Below, one piece after another: positions 34,519-45,990 of a DNA stretch of 64,000 bases. Each line of letters starts with the position of its first letter. Position 1 is the first letter of the stretch. Below the pieces are notes generated by a model. It made no database searches. It was not told where the DNA came from and worked only from the letters and a program-made list of their open reading frames with translations. The stretch is from Rhinopithecus roxellana. Lineage: Eukaryota > Chordata > Mammalia > Primates > Cercopithecidae. Made by a program: the position numbers and the translations under genes. The stretch covers positions 53,034,260 to 53,098,259 of the forward strand of contig NC_044567.1 of NCBI RefSeq assembly GCF_007565055.1. The letters run 5' to 3'.

Positions 34519-34819
34519 ACCAGGCACAATGGCTCATGCCTGTAATCCCAGCACTTTGGAAGGCCAGGCAGGCGGATCACTTGAGGTCAAGAGTTGGAGA
34601 CCAGCCTGGCAAACATGATGAAACCCCGTCTCTACTCAAAATATAAAACTTAGTCACGCATGGTGGCACGTACCTGTAATCCTAGCTACTTGGGAGGCTG
34701 AGGCACGAGAATCGCTTGAACCCGGGAGGTGCAGGTTGCAGTGAGCTGAAATCACACCACTACACTCTAGCCTGGGCAGCAGAGTGAGACTGTGTCTCAA
34801 AAAAGAGAGAAAGAGAAAC
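34519..34819 (+). mobile_element. AluS close to exon 3
   Basis: 'ccaggcacaatggctcatgcc' to an AAAGAGAGAAAGAG tail. It begins 166 bases downstream of exon 3. Confidence 0.93.
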
Positions 34820-35984
34820 AGAGATCATGGGGGAAAAGTTATTTTTTTATTTATTTACTTAGTTTTCAGTTTGGTTTGAGACTCGTATTTTAAACCAGAG
34901 GCACGGTTACGGAGCGTGACATCAGTAGAGCTCCTATAATTAAGCGAATAATTATCAAGGTATTAGGTGATTCACTGGCTATTACAAAGAACACAGAAAT
35001 TATGGAACCTGGTTTTGTAATTTATAGTTTTTCCTATTATTTTTATACCATGGACAACTCTTCTGTGTATATTCTTAGGTGTAAGATTACTGACAGTGTC
35101 ATATGAAACAACATACTATGTTTTTTAAGCCTGGAAAGCATCTAGTATGGCTGTGCATGTAGCGATGACATTGACTTTTTTTTACTTAAAGAAGAGCTAC
35201 CACTTCAAATCCACATTGCGGCAGTTCTCCTGCCTAGCCAGCTGCCGCTGGACTCTCTCCCCTGTGTATAAGCCCCCAGTAACTATGTCTTATTTAAAAA
35301 ATAAAAAGAAAATTTCTCTGTTTTTATAAAGTAAAATAAAATCCCCAGAGGTTAGGCTAGATAAGCTATATTTGTAAAACAGTCTCTGAACTTTTGGCTT
35401 TGTTTTGTATGATAGAACTTGCAGAGATTTCTTTTCTAATTATTTTGACTATGTAATCAGAGTTGTCTCTTTAGGCTATTATACTAATTTGCGTTTTGCT
35501 TCTCATCATCAAGACTTCTGGGTGCAGGGAATAGAAACACGTATATATTAGTTTAAGCTGGAATCAGACAGGAATGAATGATTGAATGAAGTTAAACAAG
35601 GATTTATCGGAAGGATATGGAATATGTAATAGAAGCCAAGGCTTGAAAAACAGATGGGCGTTATGAGAGACTGGAACTGGCAAATGGAAAAGTACTGGGA
35701 GCCAAGGGACTTAGCATATTTTATTGCATCTAAGGCAGCAGTGATCATAAAAGAGAGTTATTTTTCCTACCAGTAAGAAGGGGAAAGTATCTCTAACAGT
35801 TTGTGGCAGAATGCATTAACCGTATTCCTGCATGATGCGGGCATGCATGAATGGGGTGACACTTGCCTCTTGTGCTTTGACTTTTATCTCTTCCTAGGCT
35901 TTCGGCAGTTTCTTCTTCTACCTTCACTTGCATTACTTGATTATAATAGGCAATCGTTTTGCACCTGTTTCGAAGAAGATATAA
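34820..35984. other. Single-copy intronic stretch
   Basis: Over 1.1 kb without recognised repeats or genes. Confidence 0.5.
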
Positions 35985-36059
35985 CAGATTCTGAATGTTG
36001 GCTTCACCACAGATTAGCTGTGTAACTCTAGGCAAACTCTCTTGGAGCCTTAAGCTAGC

Positions 36060-36190
36060 TTGCCTGCCTGCCTCCCTCCCTCCTTCCGTCTCTCCTTCCC
36101 CCACTCTGCCCCTCCTTTTCTCCTTCCTTCCCTCTCTCGCTCCTTTCCTCCCTCCCTTCCCTTTCTCCCATCCTTTCCCGTCCTTTTTTT
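36060..36190. repeat. Polypyrimidine CCTT/CCCT tract
   Basis: About 130 bases of almost pure C/T on the + strand, running into the T-rich tail of the adjacent antisense Alu. Confidence 0.93.
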
Positions 36191-36465
36191 CTAAGACAGG
36201 GTCTCACTCTGCCACCCAGGCTGCAGTGCAACGGCATGATCACAGCTCACTGCAGCCTTGACCTCCTGGGCTCAAGTGATCCTCCCAAGTAGCTGGGACG
36301 ACAAGAACACGTCATCACGCCCAACTAATTTTTGTATTTTTTTTGTAAAGATGGGTTTCACCATGTTGTTGGCTAGACAGGTCCTGAACTCCTGGGCACA
36401 AGTGATCTGCCCACTTTGTCCTCCCAAAGTACTGAGATTACAGGCATGAGCTACCATGCCAGGCC
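36191..36465 (-). mobile_element. AluJ-like
   Basis: Diverged: 'aagacagggtctcactctgc', right arm shortened, ending 'ctaccatgccaggcc'. Confidence 0.88.
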
Positions 36466-36616
36466 TGTGTTTTCTATCTGTGAAAATTAAGTGAAAACAT
36501 ACATGTAAGCAAATACATGGGAGACTTCCCTTCTGGTAAGAAGATAGCAATCACCTAGGTAGTTTAAGAGGACAACTGATGAAATCGTGTTGTGTTTTGT
36601 TTTCAGATTGAAGAGA

Positions 36617-36937
36617 CTTTTTATTTTTTTCTTTTCTTTTTTTTTTTTCGTTTTTTTTGAGACGGAGTGTTACTCCGTCACCCAGGCTGGAGTGCAGTGG
36701 GACGATCTTGACTCACTGCAACCTCCGCCTCCTGGGTTCAAGTGATTCTCCTGCCTCAGGCTCCTGAGTAGCTGGGATTACAAGCGTCCACCACCACGCC
36801 TGGCTAATTTTTGTAGTTTTAGTAGACAGGGTTTCACCATATTGGACAGGCTGGTCTCAAACTCCTGACCTCAAGTGATCCGCCTGCCTCAGCCTCCCGA
36901 AGTGCTGGGATTACAGGCGTGAGCCACCGCGCCCGGT
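36617..36937 (-). mobile_element. AluS
   Basis: T-rich mixed tail and a nearly complete body, ending 'ccaccgcgcccggt'. Confidence 0.93.
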
Positions 36938-37329
36938 CTTAGATGGAATTTTGAACGAAGATGATGCTTGGCTTGAACTTCACTGTTGAGGCTGTAAGGC
37001 CTTGTTTAATTAATGACTTTTAAAGCTGTGCATAATAGTAGGTTGTCATGACAAAAAGAGAAAATGACAAAAAATATAAAAGCTATGTAATAGGTTCCTC
37101 TTACATTTTCCTTCTTGAAAGATTATACTCATAGAAGATTGGAAGGGGAAGTCAGAGATAGCAGGGAGGTAGAGCATTTTAGCAATAATTTGAGTACAAA
37201 ACAGTAAAAGCTTGAACTAAGAATAGTGTCGCAGGAAGGGCAGTTTAGTTTCTTTGACTTGACTGCCAGAGGTGGATGGTAATGGAGAAGTAAGAATTTA
37301 GGATTGACTGGCCATTTGCAAAAATAATT
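36938..37329. other. Single-copy intronic stretch
   Basis: No repeat or gene recognised. Confidence 0.5.
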
Positions 37330-38115
37330 ATAGAGTGAAAACTATAATGAAATACCACTTTTTACCCACTAGGATTTCTATAATCAAAAATATAATAACA
37401 AGTGTCAATGAGGAAGTAGAGAAATTAGAACCCCAGTGCACTACTGGCAAGAAGGTAAATGGTGCGGATGTTTGGAAAAGAGTGTGGCAGTTCCTCAAAA
37501 GGTTAAGCATAGTTACCATATGACCCTGCAGTTCCAGTCCTAGGAAAATAACCAAGAAAACTGAACACACATGTCCAGAAAAAACTTGAATATGAGTGTT
37601 CATAGCAGCGTTTATTATTCATAACAGCCAAAAAGTAGGAACAGCCCAAATGTCATCAATTGATAAATAGAAAAACAAAATGTGGATCCATGTAATGGAA
37701 TATTGTTTGGCAATAAAAAGAAATGAATTACATGATACTGTTTTCTTAAGAAAAGAAAGAAATGAAGTAGTGATACATGTTACAGCATAGATGAACCTTG
37801 GAAACATTATACTAAGTGAACAAAATCAGTCGTAAAAGATGACAGGTTACGATTCTCTTTATATGAAATGTCAAGAATAGACAAATCCATAGAGACCGAA
37901 AGTAGACCGAAAGTAGGTTAGTGATTCCTTACTGCTGGAGGGGAAGTGGGGGGATTGAGGAATGGTTGCTGATTGGTACTGGGTTTCATTGTAGGGTGAA
38001 AATAGTCTAAAATTGATTGTGGTATTGATTGTACAACTTTGTAGACATACTAGACAGAAACCATTAAATTGTGTTCTTCAAATAGGTAAATTGTAGAGTA
38101 GGTGAATTATAGAGA
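37330..38115 (+). mobile_element. Old L1 (L1M) 3' fragment, sense
   Basis: 'gaaataccactttttaccca', 'aagagtgtggcagttcctca', 'ataacagccaaaaagtagga' and 'tgatacatgttacagcatag' follow the order of the L1 ORF2 end and 3' UTR. Confidence 0.9.
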
Positions 38116-38721
38116 TGTTATAAAATTATTATAGGGAAATAGTTTTATGTGACTGACCTTACATATATTCAGTTTTTCTTGTGGTGTACTTGCTACATCC
38201 AGTTAGATAATTAGGTAAAGCTAGTCTAGGGTTCAGCATTGAGCTTAAGGGCCTTGGGAGTTACTGTATCAAGATGATAGATAACATGATAATGAATGGG
38301 TTAATTTTCCTAGGGAAAGTACAGTTAATGTTGGGGATTAGGATAACATCCAAGGTCAGATTAAGGAAGATGAAAACTAGAAAGTGAGTGAGACAATGGT
38401 TCAAGAACCTGGGGAAAACAAGAGTACCACAGACGCCAGGGGAGGAAAATTATCCAGCAAAGTGTTGTCATAGTATTAGTTGTCTTGGCCCAGAGGGGTG
38501 ACTTCAGGTAGGTAAAAGTACCCAGGAGAATAAATATGTTATCCAGACCACTTGTGGACACAGCTGTAGCATCCTGCTAGGGAGAAGAAGCCAGTTTCTA
38601 GGAGAATAAAGGAATACCCGAGTAGTAAGTAAATAGAGAAGATGAGGGTAAATCAGTTTTTCAGAATTTTAGATGCATGACCTCAAGAAAAAGGAGATAG
38701 CTAGAAGTGTATGCATTGTTT
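38116..38721. other. Single-copy intronic stretch
   Basis: No repeat or gene recognised. Confidence 0.5.
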
Positions 38722-38734
38722 AGGTAGCTTAGTT

Positions 38735-39064
38735 TTGTTTGTTTTGGTTTGGGTGTTTTTTTTTTTTTTTTTTTTTTGGAGAGTCTTACTCTGTCGCCCA
38801 GGCTGGAGTGCAGTGGCTCATTGCAACTTCCGCCTCCCAGGTTCAAGTGATTCACCTGTCTCGGCCTCCTGAGTAGCTGGGATTACAGGTGTGTGCCACC
38901 AAGCCTGGCTAATTCTTGTATTGTTTTTGGAGATGGGTTCACTATGTTGGCCAGGCTGGTCTCGAACTCCTGACCTCAGGAGGTCCGCCCACCTCAGCCT
39001 CCCAAAGTGCTGGGATTACAGGCCAGCCGTACATTACAGTGGGCCAAGCCATTGTGCCCGGCCC
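38735..39064 (-). mobile_element. AluS with 13-bp target-site duplication
   Basis: AGGTAGCTTAGTT at 38722-38734 and 39065-39077. Its 5' end carries about 25 extra bases ('cagccgtacattacagtggg') inside the terminal sequence. Confidence 0.94.
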
Positions 39065-39119
39065 AGGTAGCTTAGTTCCATCTCTAGTGAACACTGAAAT
39101 GAAAGAAAAAAGTAACAGG

Positions 39120-39470
39120 CAAAAATTATACGGGGAAAACTGAGAAACGTTTTGGCAAGAGAAAAGTAAACATGAAGTCCATAACTGGCTAAAGGATAAG
39201 AACAGACATTTCACAGAAGAGGAGAGACATACAGGTGATATCTGTGGAAAGTTGTCACCCCAAAGCATTTAGAAAAGTGAATTAAACCAGATGTCATGTA
39301 TAAAATTTAAACAGCATCAATAAAGGAAAATGTTCATCTTGACGAGGCAATGAAACGGACATCTCAGATTGCTGATGGCAGTATAAATTGATACAGTCCT
39401 TTAAAATACAGTTTGATAATAGGCATTAAGCCTAAAAATCTTCTCATTCTAAAATAAACTGTATGTTTAA
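39120..39470 (+). mobile_element. Old L1 fragment, sense
   Basis: 'aacagacatttcacagaaga' and 'gctgatggcagtataaattg' are typical of the L1 ORF2 3' third. Confidence 0.78.
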
Positions 39471-39704
39471 AATGACACGAGAAGGTTAAAAATGTAAAGA
39501 TCCCGGATTAGCGATAGCTTGATTTTTTTTTTCTTAAAAAGGAAAATGGATCTTATATTGTGGTGTTAGAATTCTGTGCACATACTTAATAGCATATTTT
39601 TAAAGAAAAATGATTTGGAAAAAATCCTTATTACACAATAAGTACAGAAAACATTGTAAAATAGTAATACTCTATGCTGAACTTTGTAGCGTTACAAGTT
39701 TCGA

Positions 39705-40002
39705 TTTTTTTTTTTTTTTTTGAGATGGAGTTTCACTCATTGCCCAGGCTAGAGTGCAATGGCATGATGTCGGCTCACGGCAACCTCCACCTCCTGGCTT
39801 CAAGCAGTTCTCCTGCCCCAGCCTCCCGAGTAGCTGGGATGACAGGCGTGTACCACAATACCTGGCTAATTTTGTTATTTTTAGTAGAGATGGGATTTCT
39901 CCACGTTGGCGAGGCTGGTCTCAAACTCCTGACCGCAGGTAATCCACCCTCCTTGGCCTCCCAAAGTGCTGGGATTACAGGCTTGAGCCACCATGCCTGG
40001 CC
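39705..40002 (-). mobile_element. AluS
   Basis: Complete, with 'cttgagccaccatgcctggcc' and a short head deletion ('cactcattgcccaggc'). Confidence 0.92.
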
Positions 40003-40194
40003 CTCAATGTTACTCTTGCCCTGATTCTATTTTAGTTAATAGATTTTACTAGCAGATAGGGATGGATTGGGAAGAGGAACCTTAATTACAGAAAAACTCA
40101 TACATAAAACATTGAAGACGCGGGCCTTTCCTGTCATATATTCACTGCTGTACTTCTCTATCACATGTGTGCCTGGCATGCAGTAGGCATTTGT

Positions 40195-40615
40195 TGGCTG
40201 GCGCAGGGGCTCTTTCCTGTAATCCCAACCCTTAGCGAGGCTGATGTGGGAGTGTCCCAAGTGTGTGGGACCAGCCTGGGCAATATAGTAAGACGATATC
40301 TTTACCAAGAAAAAAAAGCCAGGAATGGTGCCATGTGCCTATGGTCCCAACTGCCTGGGAGGCTGAGGTGGGAGGATGGCTGGAGCCAGGAGTTTCAGAC
40401 CAGCCTGGGTGACAGAGTGAGACCCCATCTCTACCAAAAAAAAAAAAAAAAAAAAGCCAGGTTAACCAGGCATCATGCCATGTGCCCACGGTCCCAGCTA
40501 CTTCAGGGGCTGAGGCAGGAGCATCGCTTGAGCCTGGGAAGTCAAGGCTGCACAGAGCTGGGATCATACCACTGCACTCCAGCTGGGTGACAAAGTGAGA
40601 CCCTGTCTAGAAAAA
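40195..40615 (+). mobile_element. Three-armed Alu
   Basis: Three successive arms each end in an A-rich linker: 40195-40317, 40318-40455 and 40456-40615. The second and third both start with 'gccagg..' and carry a 'ccatgtgcc' motif. A normal Alu has two arms. Confidence 0.75.
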
Positions 40616-41690
40616 AACCAAAACAGCAACAACAAACAACACCAAAAAATAAGAATTTGTTGAATTAAGAGAGCAGTGATATTGATTGGTATATACAGAC
40701 TTTGATTCTGATTACCCAGAGTTCATAACAGCAGAAATACTGATGTTATGAAAGGAAAACTAAGATTTAGAATTATATTTATTCACAAATTTGTTAGACT
40801 ATATAGGATAAGTTAGGAATGAAATATACATAAATATTGTCACTACTCAAATTCTTTTCTAAAATTTCTTCCTCAAAGTATGCTTTTAAAAAAAATTTAC
40901 AGTGGGTAAACGTTACCATAAAAGATTCATTTCACAATAGGGATTATTTGGATGATGTATAAATGAATTAGTGGATTAAGATCTTTTTTTAAATCAATAA
41001 GTAGTATTTTACTTTTTGCCGAACCACTTAAACAGGTCAATACATGTCTCCTAAAAATAAGGATGTTTTTCTTATTAAATGTGTTCGTGGAAAGGAGGTC
41101 TCATGAGTGTCATATATGTTGATGAGTTTTCATTGGCAGTATGGCATGTTTGTTTTGTGAATCTGAATATACTCCTTTCCCAGAAAATACAATTTTGCCT
41201 TTATATGATTGTAAAAATACATTTCTTAGGAAAATCTCTCGGCCTTTGACTATCACTAATTTAAGTCGGTAAGTTAGTGGGGAAACTAGGAAGCCATTAC
41301 ATAGAAACTCAGTTGCTGGTATTTGGAAAAATATGCTTTCTGCAAATGAAGAATGCATCCAATAGTTGCTATTTATTCATTTATTATATTATACTTAGGA
41401 CATGTAAATGTTAGGCACCATCTACATACTAGATAGCTTTATGTTTTACATAAATGAAAAAGATAGCTTACATTCCTACTGGGTTTGTCAGATGGATCCT
41501 GTGTATTTGGTAAAATCTATACTATAGTCTTCCTAAAAAAGTCAACACGTTCCATTTTGGACATTAACTTCTGTGTATGTGTCATGTTTGATAAAGGTAC
41601 TGTGTGAATCAGGGTCACATTTGTAATTGATAATTTTGTGTGTAACCAAATTAGCAATATATGAAACAAGCCTCTTCTTGAATTTTGCAG
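40616..41690. other. AT-rich single-copy stretch before exon 4
   Basis: Over 1 kb without recognised repeats; includes the exon 4 acceptor region. Confidence 0.55.
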
Positions 41691-41869
41691 TTGATAAAAA
41701 TGGTGATGTGTGCATTTCTATTCTTCATGAGCCTGGGGAAGATAAGTATGGTTATGAAAAGCCAGAAGAACGCTGGCTGCCTATCCACACAGTGGAAACC
41801 ATCATGATTAGTGTCATTTCTATGCTGGCAGACCCTAATGGAGACTCACCTGCTAATGTTGATGCTGCG
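41691..41869 (+). CDS. UBE2G1: UBE2G1 exon 4 (codons 83-142, catalytic cysteine)
   Basis: Internal coding exon of 179 bases between an acceptor ending in TTTTGCAG and a GTAAGG donor. It completes Val83 and then encodes 59 residues, ending on a codon boundary after Ala142. The segment DKNGDVCISIL holds the catalytic cysteine, Cys90 (TGC at 41711-41713), which forms the ubiquitin thioester. Next comes the acidic, tyrosine- and proline-containing loop HEPGEDKYGYEKPEERWLP, an insertion beside the active site that marks the Ubc7/UBE2G and Cdc34 branch and is tied to Lys48 chain specificity. The remainder (HTVETIMISVISMLADPNGD, then SPANVDAA) is the cross-over helix and the Pro-Asn turn. No inactivating change is visible. 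Confidence 0.98.
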
Positions 41870-41928
41870 GTAAGGCGGTCACACGTCTTCCCTTCACTTT
41901 CCCTTGTGATAAAACTTGAACTATAGTT

Positions 41929-41984
41929 AGTATGTATGTAAGTATGCATGAATGTGTGCATGCATGTGTGTGTGTATGTATCTC
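41929..41984. repeat. TATG/TGTG-rich microsatellite
   Basis: Degenerate alternating purine-pyrimidine array 60 bases after the exon 4 donor. Confidence 0.9.
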
Positions 41985-42042
41985 TTTCCATAGTTCTTAT
42001 TTTTGACAAAATAAATATAAATATATTTGTTTACATATTTAT

Positions 42043-42200
42043 TTTTTTTTTTTGAGACAGGGTCTCTCTCTGTCACCTAGGCTGGAGTGCAGTGGCACAA
42101 TCATAGGTCACTGCAACCTCAAACTCCTGGGCCCAAGTGGTCCTCCAGCCTTGGCCTCCCAAATTGTTCCGATGACATGTGTGAGCCACCATGCCTGGCC
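42043..42200 (-). mobile_element. Alu monomer (FLAM-like)
   Basis: A T-run, 'gagacagggtctctctctg', one arm only, ending 'ccaccatgcctggcc'. Confidence 0.85.
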
Positions 42201-42204
42201 AAAA

Positions 42205-42335
42205 GTGCATATTTATTGTATACAATATACATGTTGTTTTGAAATATGTATATGTTGTGGAGTGACTAATTGAACTAATTCACATACACATTACCTCACG
42301 CATTACCTCTCCGCAGTTTTCAAGAATACTGTACG
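42205..42335 (-). mobile_element. L1 3' UTR fragment
   Basis: 'tgttgttttgaaatatgtat' and 'cacattacctcacgcattac' are the reverse complement of an L1MA/L1PB-like 3' end. Confidence 0.65.
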
Positions 42336-42540
42336 TTGTTATTAGGATGGAAACTGTGACACCCAATTTAGAATTGGTGGGGGGATGGGTAGAGAAGAAG
42401 TGTAGTTTTTCAATGCAGTCAAGATTTTTATCAGCTTAAAATGGCTTGTCGTAACTATGAAATTTTTTTGTAAGCCTCTTGGTAACCACAGAGCAAAATC
42501 CTACAGTAGTTAACACAAAAGATAAAGAGTAAGGAATCGG

Positions 42541-42833
42541 GGCTGGGCATGGTGGCTCACGCCTGTAATCCCAGCACTTTGGGAGGCCGAGGCGGGTGGA
42601 TCATGAGGTCAGGGGATTGAGACCATCCTGGCTAACATGGTGAAACCCCGTCTCTGCTAAAAATACAAAAAATTAGCCGTGTGTGGTAGCAGGCGCCTGT
42701 AGTCCCAGCTATTTGGGAGGCTGAGGCAGGAGAATCACTTCAACCCCGGAGGCGGAGGTTGCAGTGAGCCGAGATCATGTCACTGCACGCCAGCCTGGGC
42801 GACAGAGCGAGACCTGGACTCTAAAAACAAAAG
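42541..42833 (+). mobile_element. AluS/Y
   Basis: Well preserved, 'ggctgggcatggtggctcac' to 'gacctggactctaaaaac'. Confidence 0.93.
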
Positions 42834-43713
42834 CGATTGTCGTACCTAAGACAATTTAATGCCTAGTCTAAAGGTCATGTTATTATCCCCAAGTTCTCAA
42901 TTTTCAAAAGTTTCACATCTCTAGAAAAAAATGTATTAGTTAAATGAACACCACCACCATACCTTTCACCCAGATTCACCAATTGTAGAAATTTTGCAAC
43001 ACTTTTTTCTAAACAGTTTGAGAGTAGTTTATAGATACCATAATCCTTCACCCCAAAATGTTTCAGGATCTGTTCCCTAAGAACAATGCTATCTTTCCAT
43101 ATGACAGACTTACTTACAGACTTACACAGTACAAGTCTGTCATTGATGTGGTACTATATACAATCTATATTCACATTGGATTGGATTGTCCCGTATTCTT
43201 TATAGCTGCCACGCCCCTATCCCGTAGCTTTTTTTCTTTTTAAATCCAGAGGCTAGTCTAGGAACCTCTGTTACGTTTGTATTCAAGTTTTATTAGTTTG
43301 CTTTAATCTAGAATCGTTCCTAGTTCCTTAGCCTTCTCTCCTTCTTTGAAAAGCCTTTCATTCTTAATCTGAGAAGCTTTGTTAGTACTATATATCAAAG
43401 CCAGGGCATAAAATTTACCTTTTTTCTTAGGTTAATAATAACTTGGGTGGAATCTTATATATAGACTAAGACACTATAGATAACTCCCTTTGAAAGCTAT
43501 GACTGAAATTAATAATAGAATTGAACTAAAAACTGCAGAAAACTATCTTTCTATTTAATCATGTATTAGTCTAAACAATGTAAGAGATGATAAGGGAGAA
43601 GGGGTGATAGCTGCATTAAAAGAAATCCTAGGGAATCATTTTGAGAGAGAACTGATGAATGTTTATTTGGTTCATGCTCAACTATCAGCAATTTTAATAA
43701 TAAGATCAGAGTT
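42834..43713. other. Intronic stretch, partly old L1/HAL1-like
   Basis: 42930-43260 ('ttcacccagattcaccaatt') has a weak likeness to old L1/HAL1. The rest is unassigned. Confidence 0.4.
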
Positions 43714-44013
43714 GGCTGGGCGCGGCGCCTCACACCTGTAATCCCAGCCCTTTGGGAGGCTGAGGCGGGCAGATCACAAGGTCAGGAGTTTGAAATCAGC
43801 CTGGCCATAGTGAAACCCCCGTCTTTACTAAAAATACAAAAAAATTTGCCAGACCTGGTGGCACACGCCTGTAATCCCAACTACTTGGGAGGCTGAGGCA
43901 CGGAAAATTGCTTGAACCTGGGAGGTGGAGTTTGCAGTGAGCCGAGATTGCACCACTGCACTCTAGCCAGAGTGACAGTGTGAGACTCTGTCTCAAAAAA
44001 AAAAAAAAAAAAA
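43714..44013 (+). mobile_element. AluS
   Basis: The near-repeat ATCAGAGTTG / ATCAGAGCTG flanks it; A19 tail. Confidence 0.93.
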
Positions 44014-44054
44014 TCAGAGCTGACAAGTTGCCTTTTTTATTTTACGTATGTATT

Positions 44055-44352
44055 TATTTTTTAAACAGAGTCTTGCTCTGTCGCCCAGGCTGGAGTGCAG
44101 TGGCGTGATCTCACCTCACTGCAACCACAACCTCTGCCTTCCGTGTTAAAGCGATTCTCCTGCCTTAGCCTCCCAAGTAGCTGGTATTACAGATGTGTGG
44201 AACCACGCCCAGAAATTTTTTTGTGTGTTTTTAGTAGAGATGGGGTTTCACCATGTTGGCCAGGCTGGTCTCGGGCTCCTGACTTCAAGTGATCTGCCCA
44301 CCTCAGCCTTCCAAGGTGGTGTGATTACAGGTGTGAGCCACCACGTCCAGCC
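44055..44352 (-). mobile_element. AluS-like
   Basis: 'aaacagagtcttgctctgtc' to 'ccaccacgtccagcc'. Its 5' end abuts the tail of the next Alu. Confidence 0.92.
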
Positions 44353-44356
44353 CTTC

Positions 44357-44655
44357 TTTTTTTTTTTTTTTGTGACAGAGTCTCACTCTGTTGCCCAGGC
44401 TGGAGTGCAGTGGCGCGATCTCGGCTCACTGCAACATCCACTTCCCAGGTTCACACCATTCTCCTGCCTCAGCCTCCCGAGTAGCTGGGACTACAGGTGC
44501 CCACCACTACCACCGGCTAATTTTTTGTATTTTTAGTAGATACAGGGTTTCACCATGTTACCCAGGATGGTCTCGATGTCCTGACCTCGTGATCTGCCCA
44601 CCTCGGCCTCCCAAAGTGCTGGAATTACAGGCACGAGCCACCGGCCCCTGCCCTG
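44357..44655 (-). mobile_element. AluS/Y
   Basis: Second of two head-to-tail antisense Alus. The end is altered to 'gccaccggcccctgccc'. Confidence 0.92.
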
Positions 44656-44994
44656 GCTCTTTTATCTTAAAGAAGAGTAAATTAATAGCCAATAACCAAG
44701 ACCATGACTATGCAAAAATGTTTATTTACCCTCAAAATAGCTGAATCCAAAAAAAAGCCAAATGTACTGCCAAAGTAAAGTTATTCTCTTGATGCTAAAC
44801 ATTTTCCTATGTGTTGAAATAGGCCTTAATGTGAAGTTGAAATATGCAAACATGAGTTCTAGTCCGAACACCACAAATTGTGCAAAATCTATTCCTATTT
44901 TTTTCTTGAAACCCACTGATTCTTCCTTCTGATTTAACTAGTTAGTTGTCTCATATTAAAACCAAAAACCATAACTTATAAACAGTTTACTATT
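44656..44994. other. Single-copy intronic stretch
   Basis: No repeat or gene recognised. Confidence 0.5.
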
Positions 44995-45282
44995 CTTTTT
45001 TTGAGACAGAGTCTCACTCTTACTCAGGCTAGAGTGCAGTGGCACAATCTCAGCTCACTGCAACCTCCACCTCCCAGGTTCAAGTGAGTCTCTTGCCTCA
45101 GCCTCCTGAGTAGCTGGGATTACAGACGCGTGCCACCACGTCTGGCTAATTTTTGTATTTTTGGTAGAGACAGGGTTTTGCCATGTTGGCCAGGCTGGTC
45201 TCAAACTCCTGACCTCAGGTGGTTCACCCACCTCGGCTTCCCAAAGTGCTGGGATTACAGACGTGAGCCACCACACCTGGCC
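44995..45282 (-). mobile_element. AluS
   Basis: CAGTTTAC lies on both sides. The head has a five-base loss ('ctcttactcaggc'). Confidence 0.93.
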
Positions 45283-45445
45283 CAGTTTACGGCTCTTACT
45301 TGCTTTTTCTTCTTGCATACTACACCTTTGATCATGTTTTCATAGTATTGTTTTTCTGACCTCTCAATCAGCAGTACATATTCCAGGAAACCCCCATTTT
45401 TCTTAGCCACCTCTTTCCTGGATCCCTTTATTCTTTGGCTCCATT

Positions 45446-45990
45446 TTTTTTTTTTTTTTTTAAGATGCAATCTCAGGCCGGGTGCGGTGGCTCAAGCCTG
45501 TAATCCCAGCACTTTGGGAGGCCGAGATGGGCGGATCACGAGGTCAGGAGATCAAGACCATCCTGGCTAACATGGTGAAACCCCGTCTCTACTAAAAATA
45601 CAAAAAACTAGCCGGGCGAGGTGGTGGGCGCCTGTAGTCCCAGCTACTCGGGAGGCTGAGGCAGGAGAATGGCGTGAACCCGGGAGGCGGAGCTTGCGGT
45701 GAGCTGAGAACCGGCCACTGCACTCCAGCCTGGGTGACAGAGCGAGACTCCGTCTCAAAAAAAAAAAAAAAAAAAAAGATGTAGTCTCACTCTGTCGCCA
45801 GGCTAGAGTGCAGTGGCACAATCTCAACTCACTGCAACCTCTACCTCCCAAGTTCAAGCAATCCTCCTGCCTCAGCCTCCTGAGTAATTGCGACTACAGG
45901 CACGTGCCATCATGCCCAGCTAATTTTTTGTATTTTTAGTAGAGACGGAGTTTCACCATGTTGGCCAGGATGGTCTTGATCTCTTTATGT
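45446..45990 (-). mobile_element. Older Alu split by an AluY in opposite orientation
   Basis: T-run and 'aagatgcaatctca' at 45446-45475. The body resumes at 45778 with 'gatgtagtctcactctgtc' and fades near 45990. The duplicated piece shows where the AluY entered. Confidence 0.87.
45476..45777 (+). mobile_element. AluY inside an antisense Alu
   Basis: A young copy, 'ggccgggtgcggtggctcaa' to A22, with 'gagaaccggccactgcac'. The near-duplicate AAGATGcaaTCTCa on both sides is its target-site duplication. Confidence 0.93.

Larger units (their letters stand above)
35985..36500 (+). mobile_element. MIR interrupted by a pyrimidine tract and an Alu
   Basis: 35985-36055 ('agattagctgtgtaactcta') is the MIR core; the expected next part, 'tctatctgtgaaaattaag', appears at 36472 after the insertion. 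Confidence 0.6.
34353..41690 (+). other. UBE2G1: UBE2G1 intron 3
   Basis: GT-AG intron of 7,338 bases, phase 1. A sense Alu begins only 166 bases after the donor. The intron also carries two + strand L1 3' fragments and a three-armed Alu. The last 1 kb before exon 4 is AT-rich and free of recognised repeats. Confidence 0.95.

Noticed and set aside
41627..41926. 99-codon frame starting at 41627
   Set aside because: It is exon 4 of UBE2G1 read through its splice sites into the introns; the true limits are 41691-41869.
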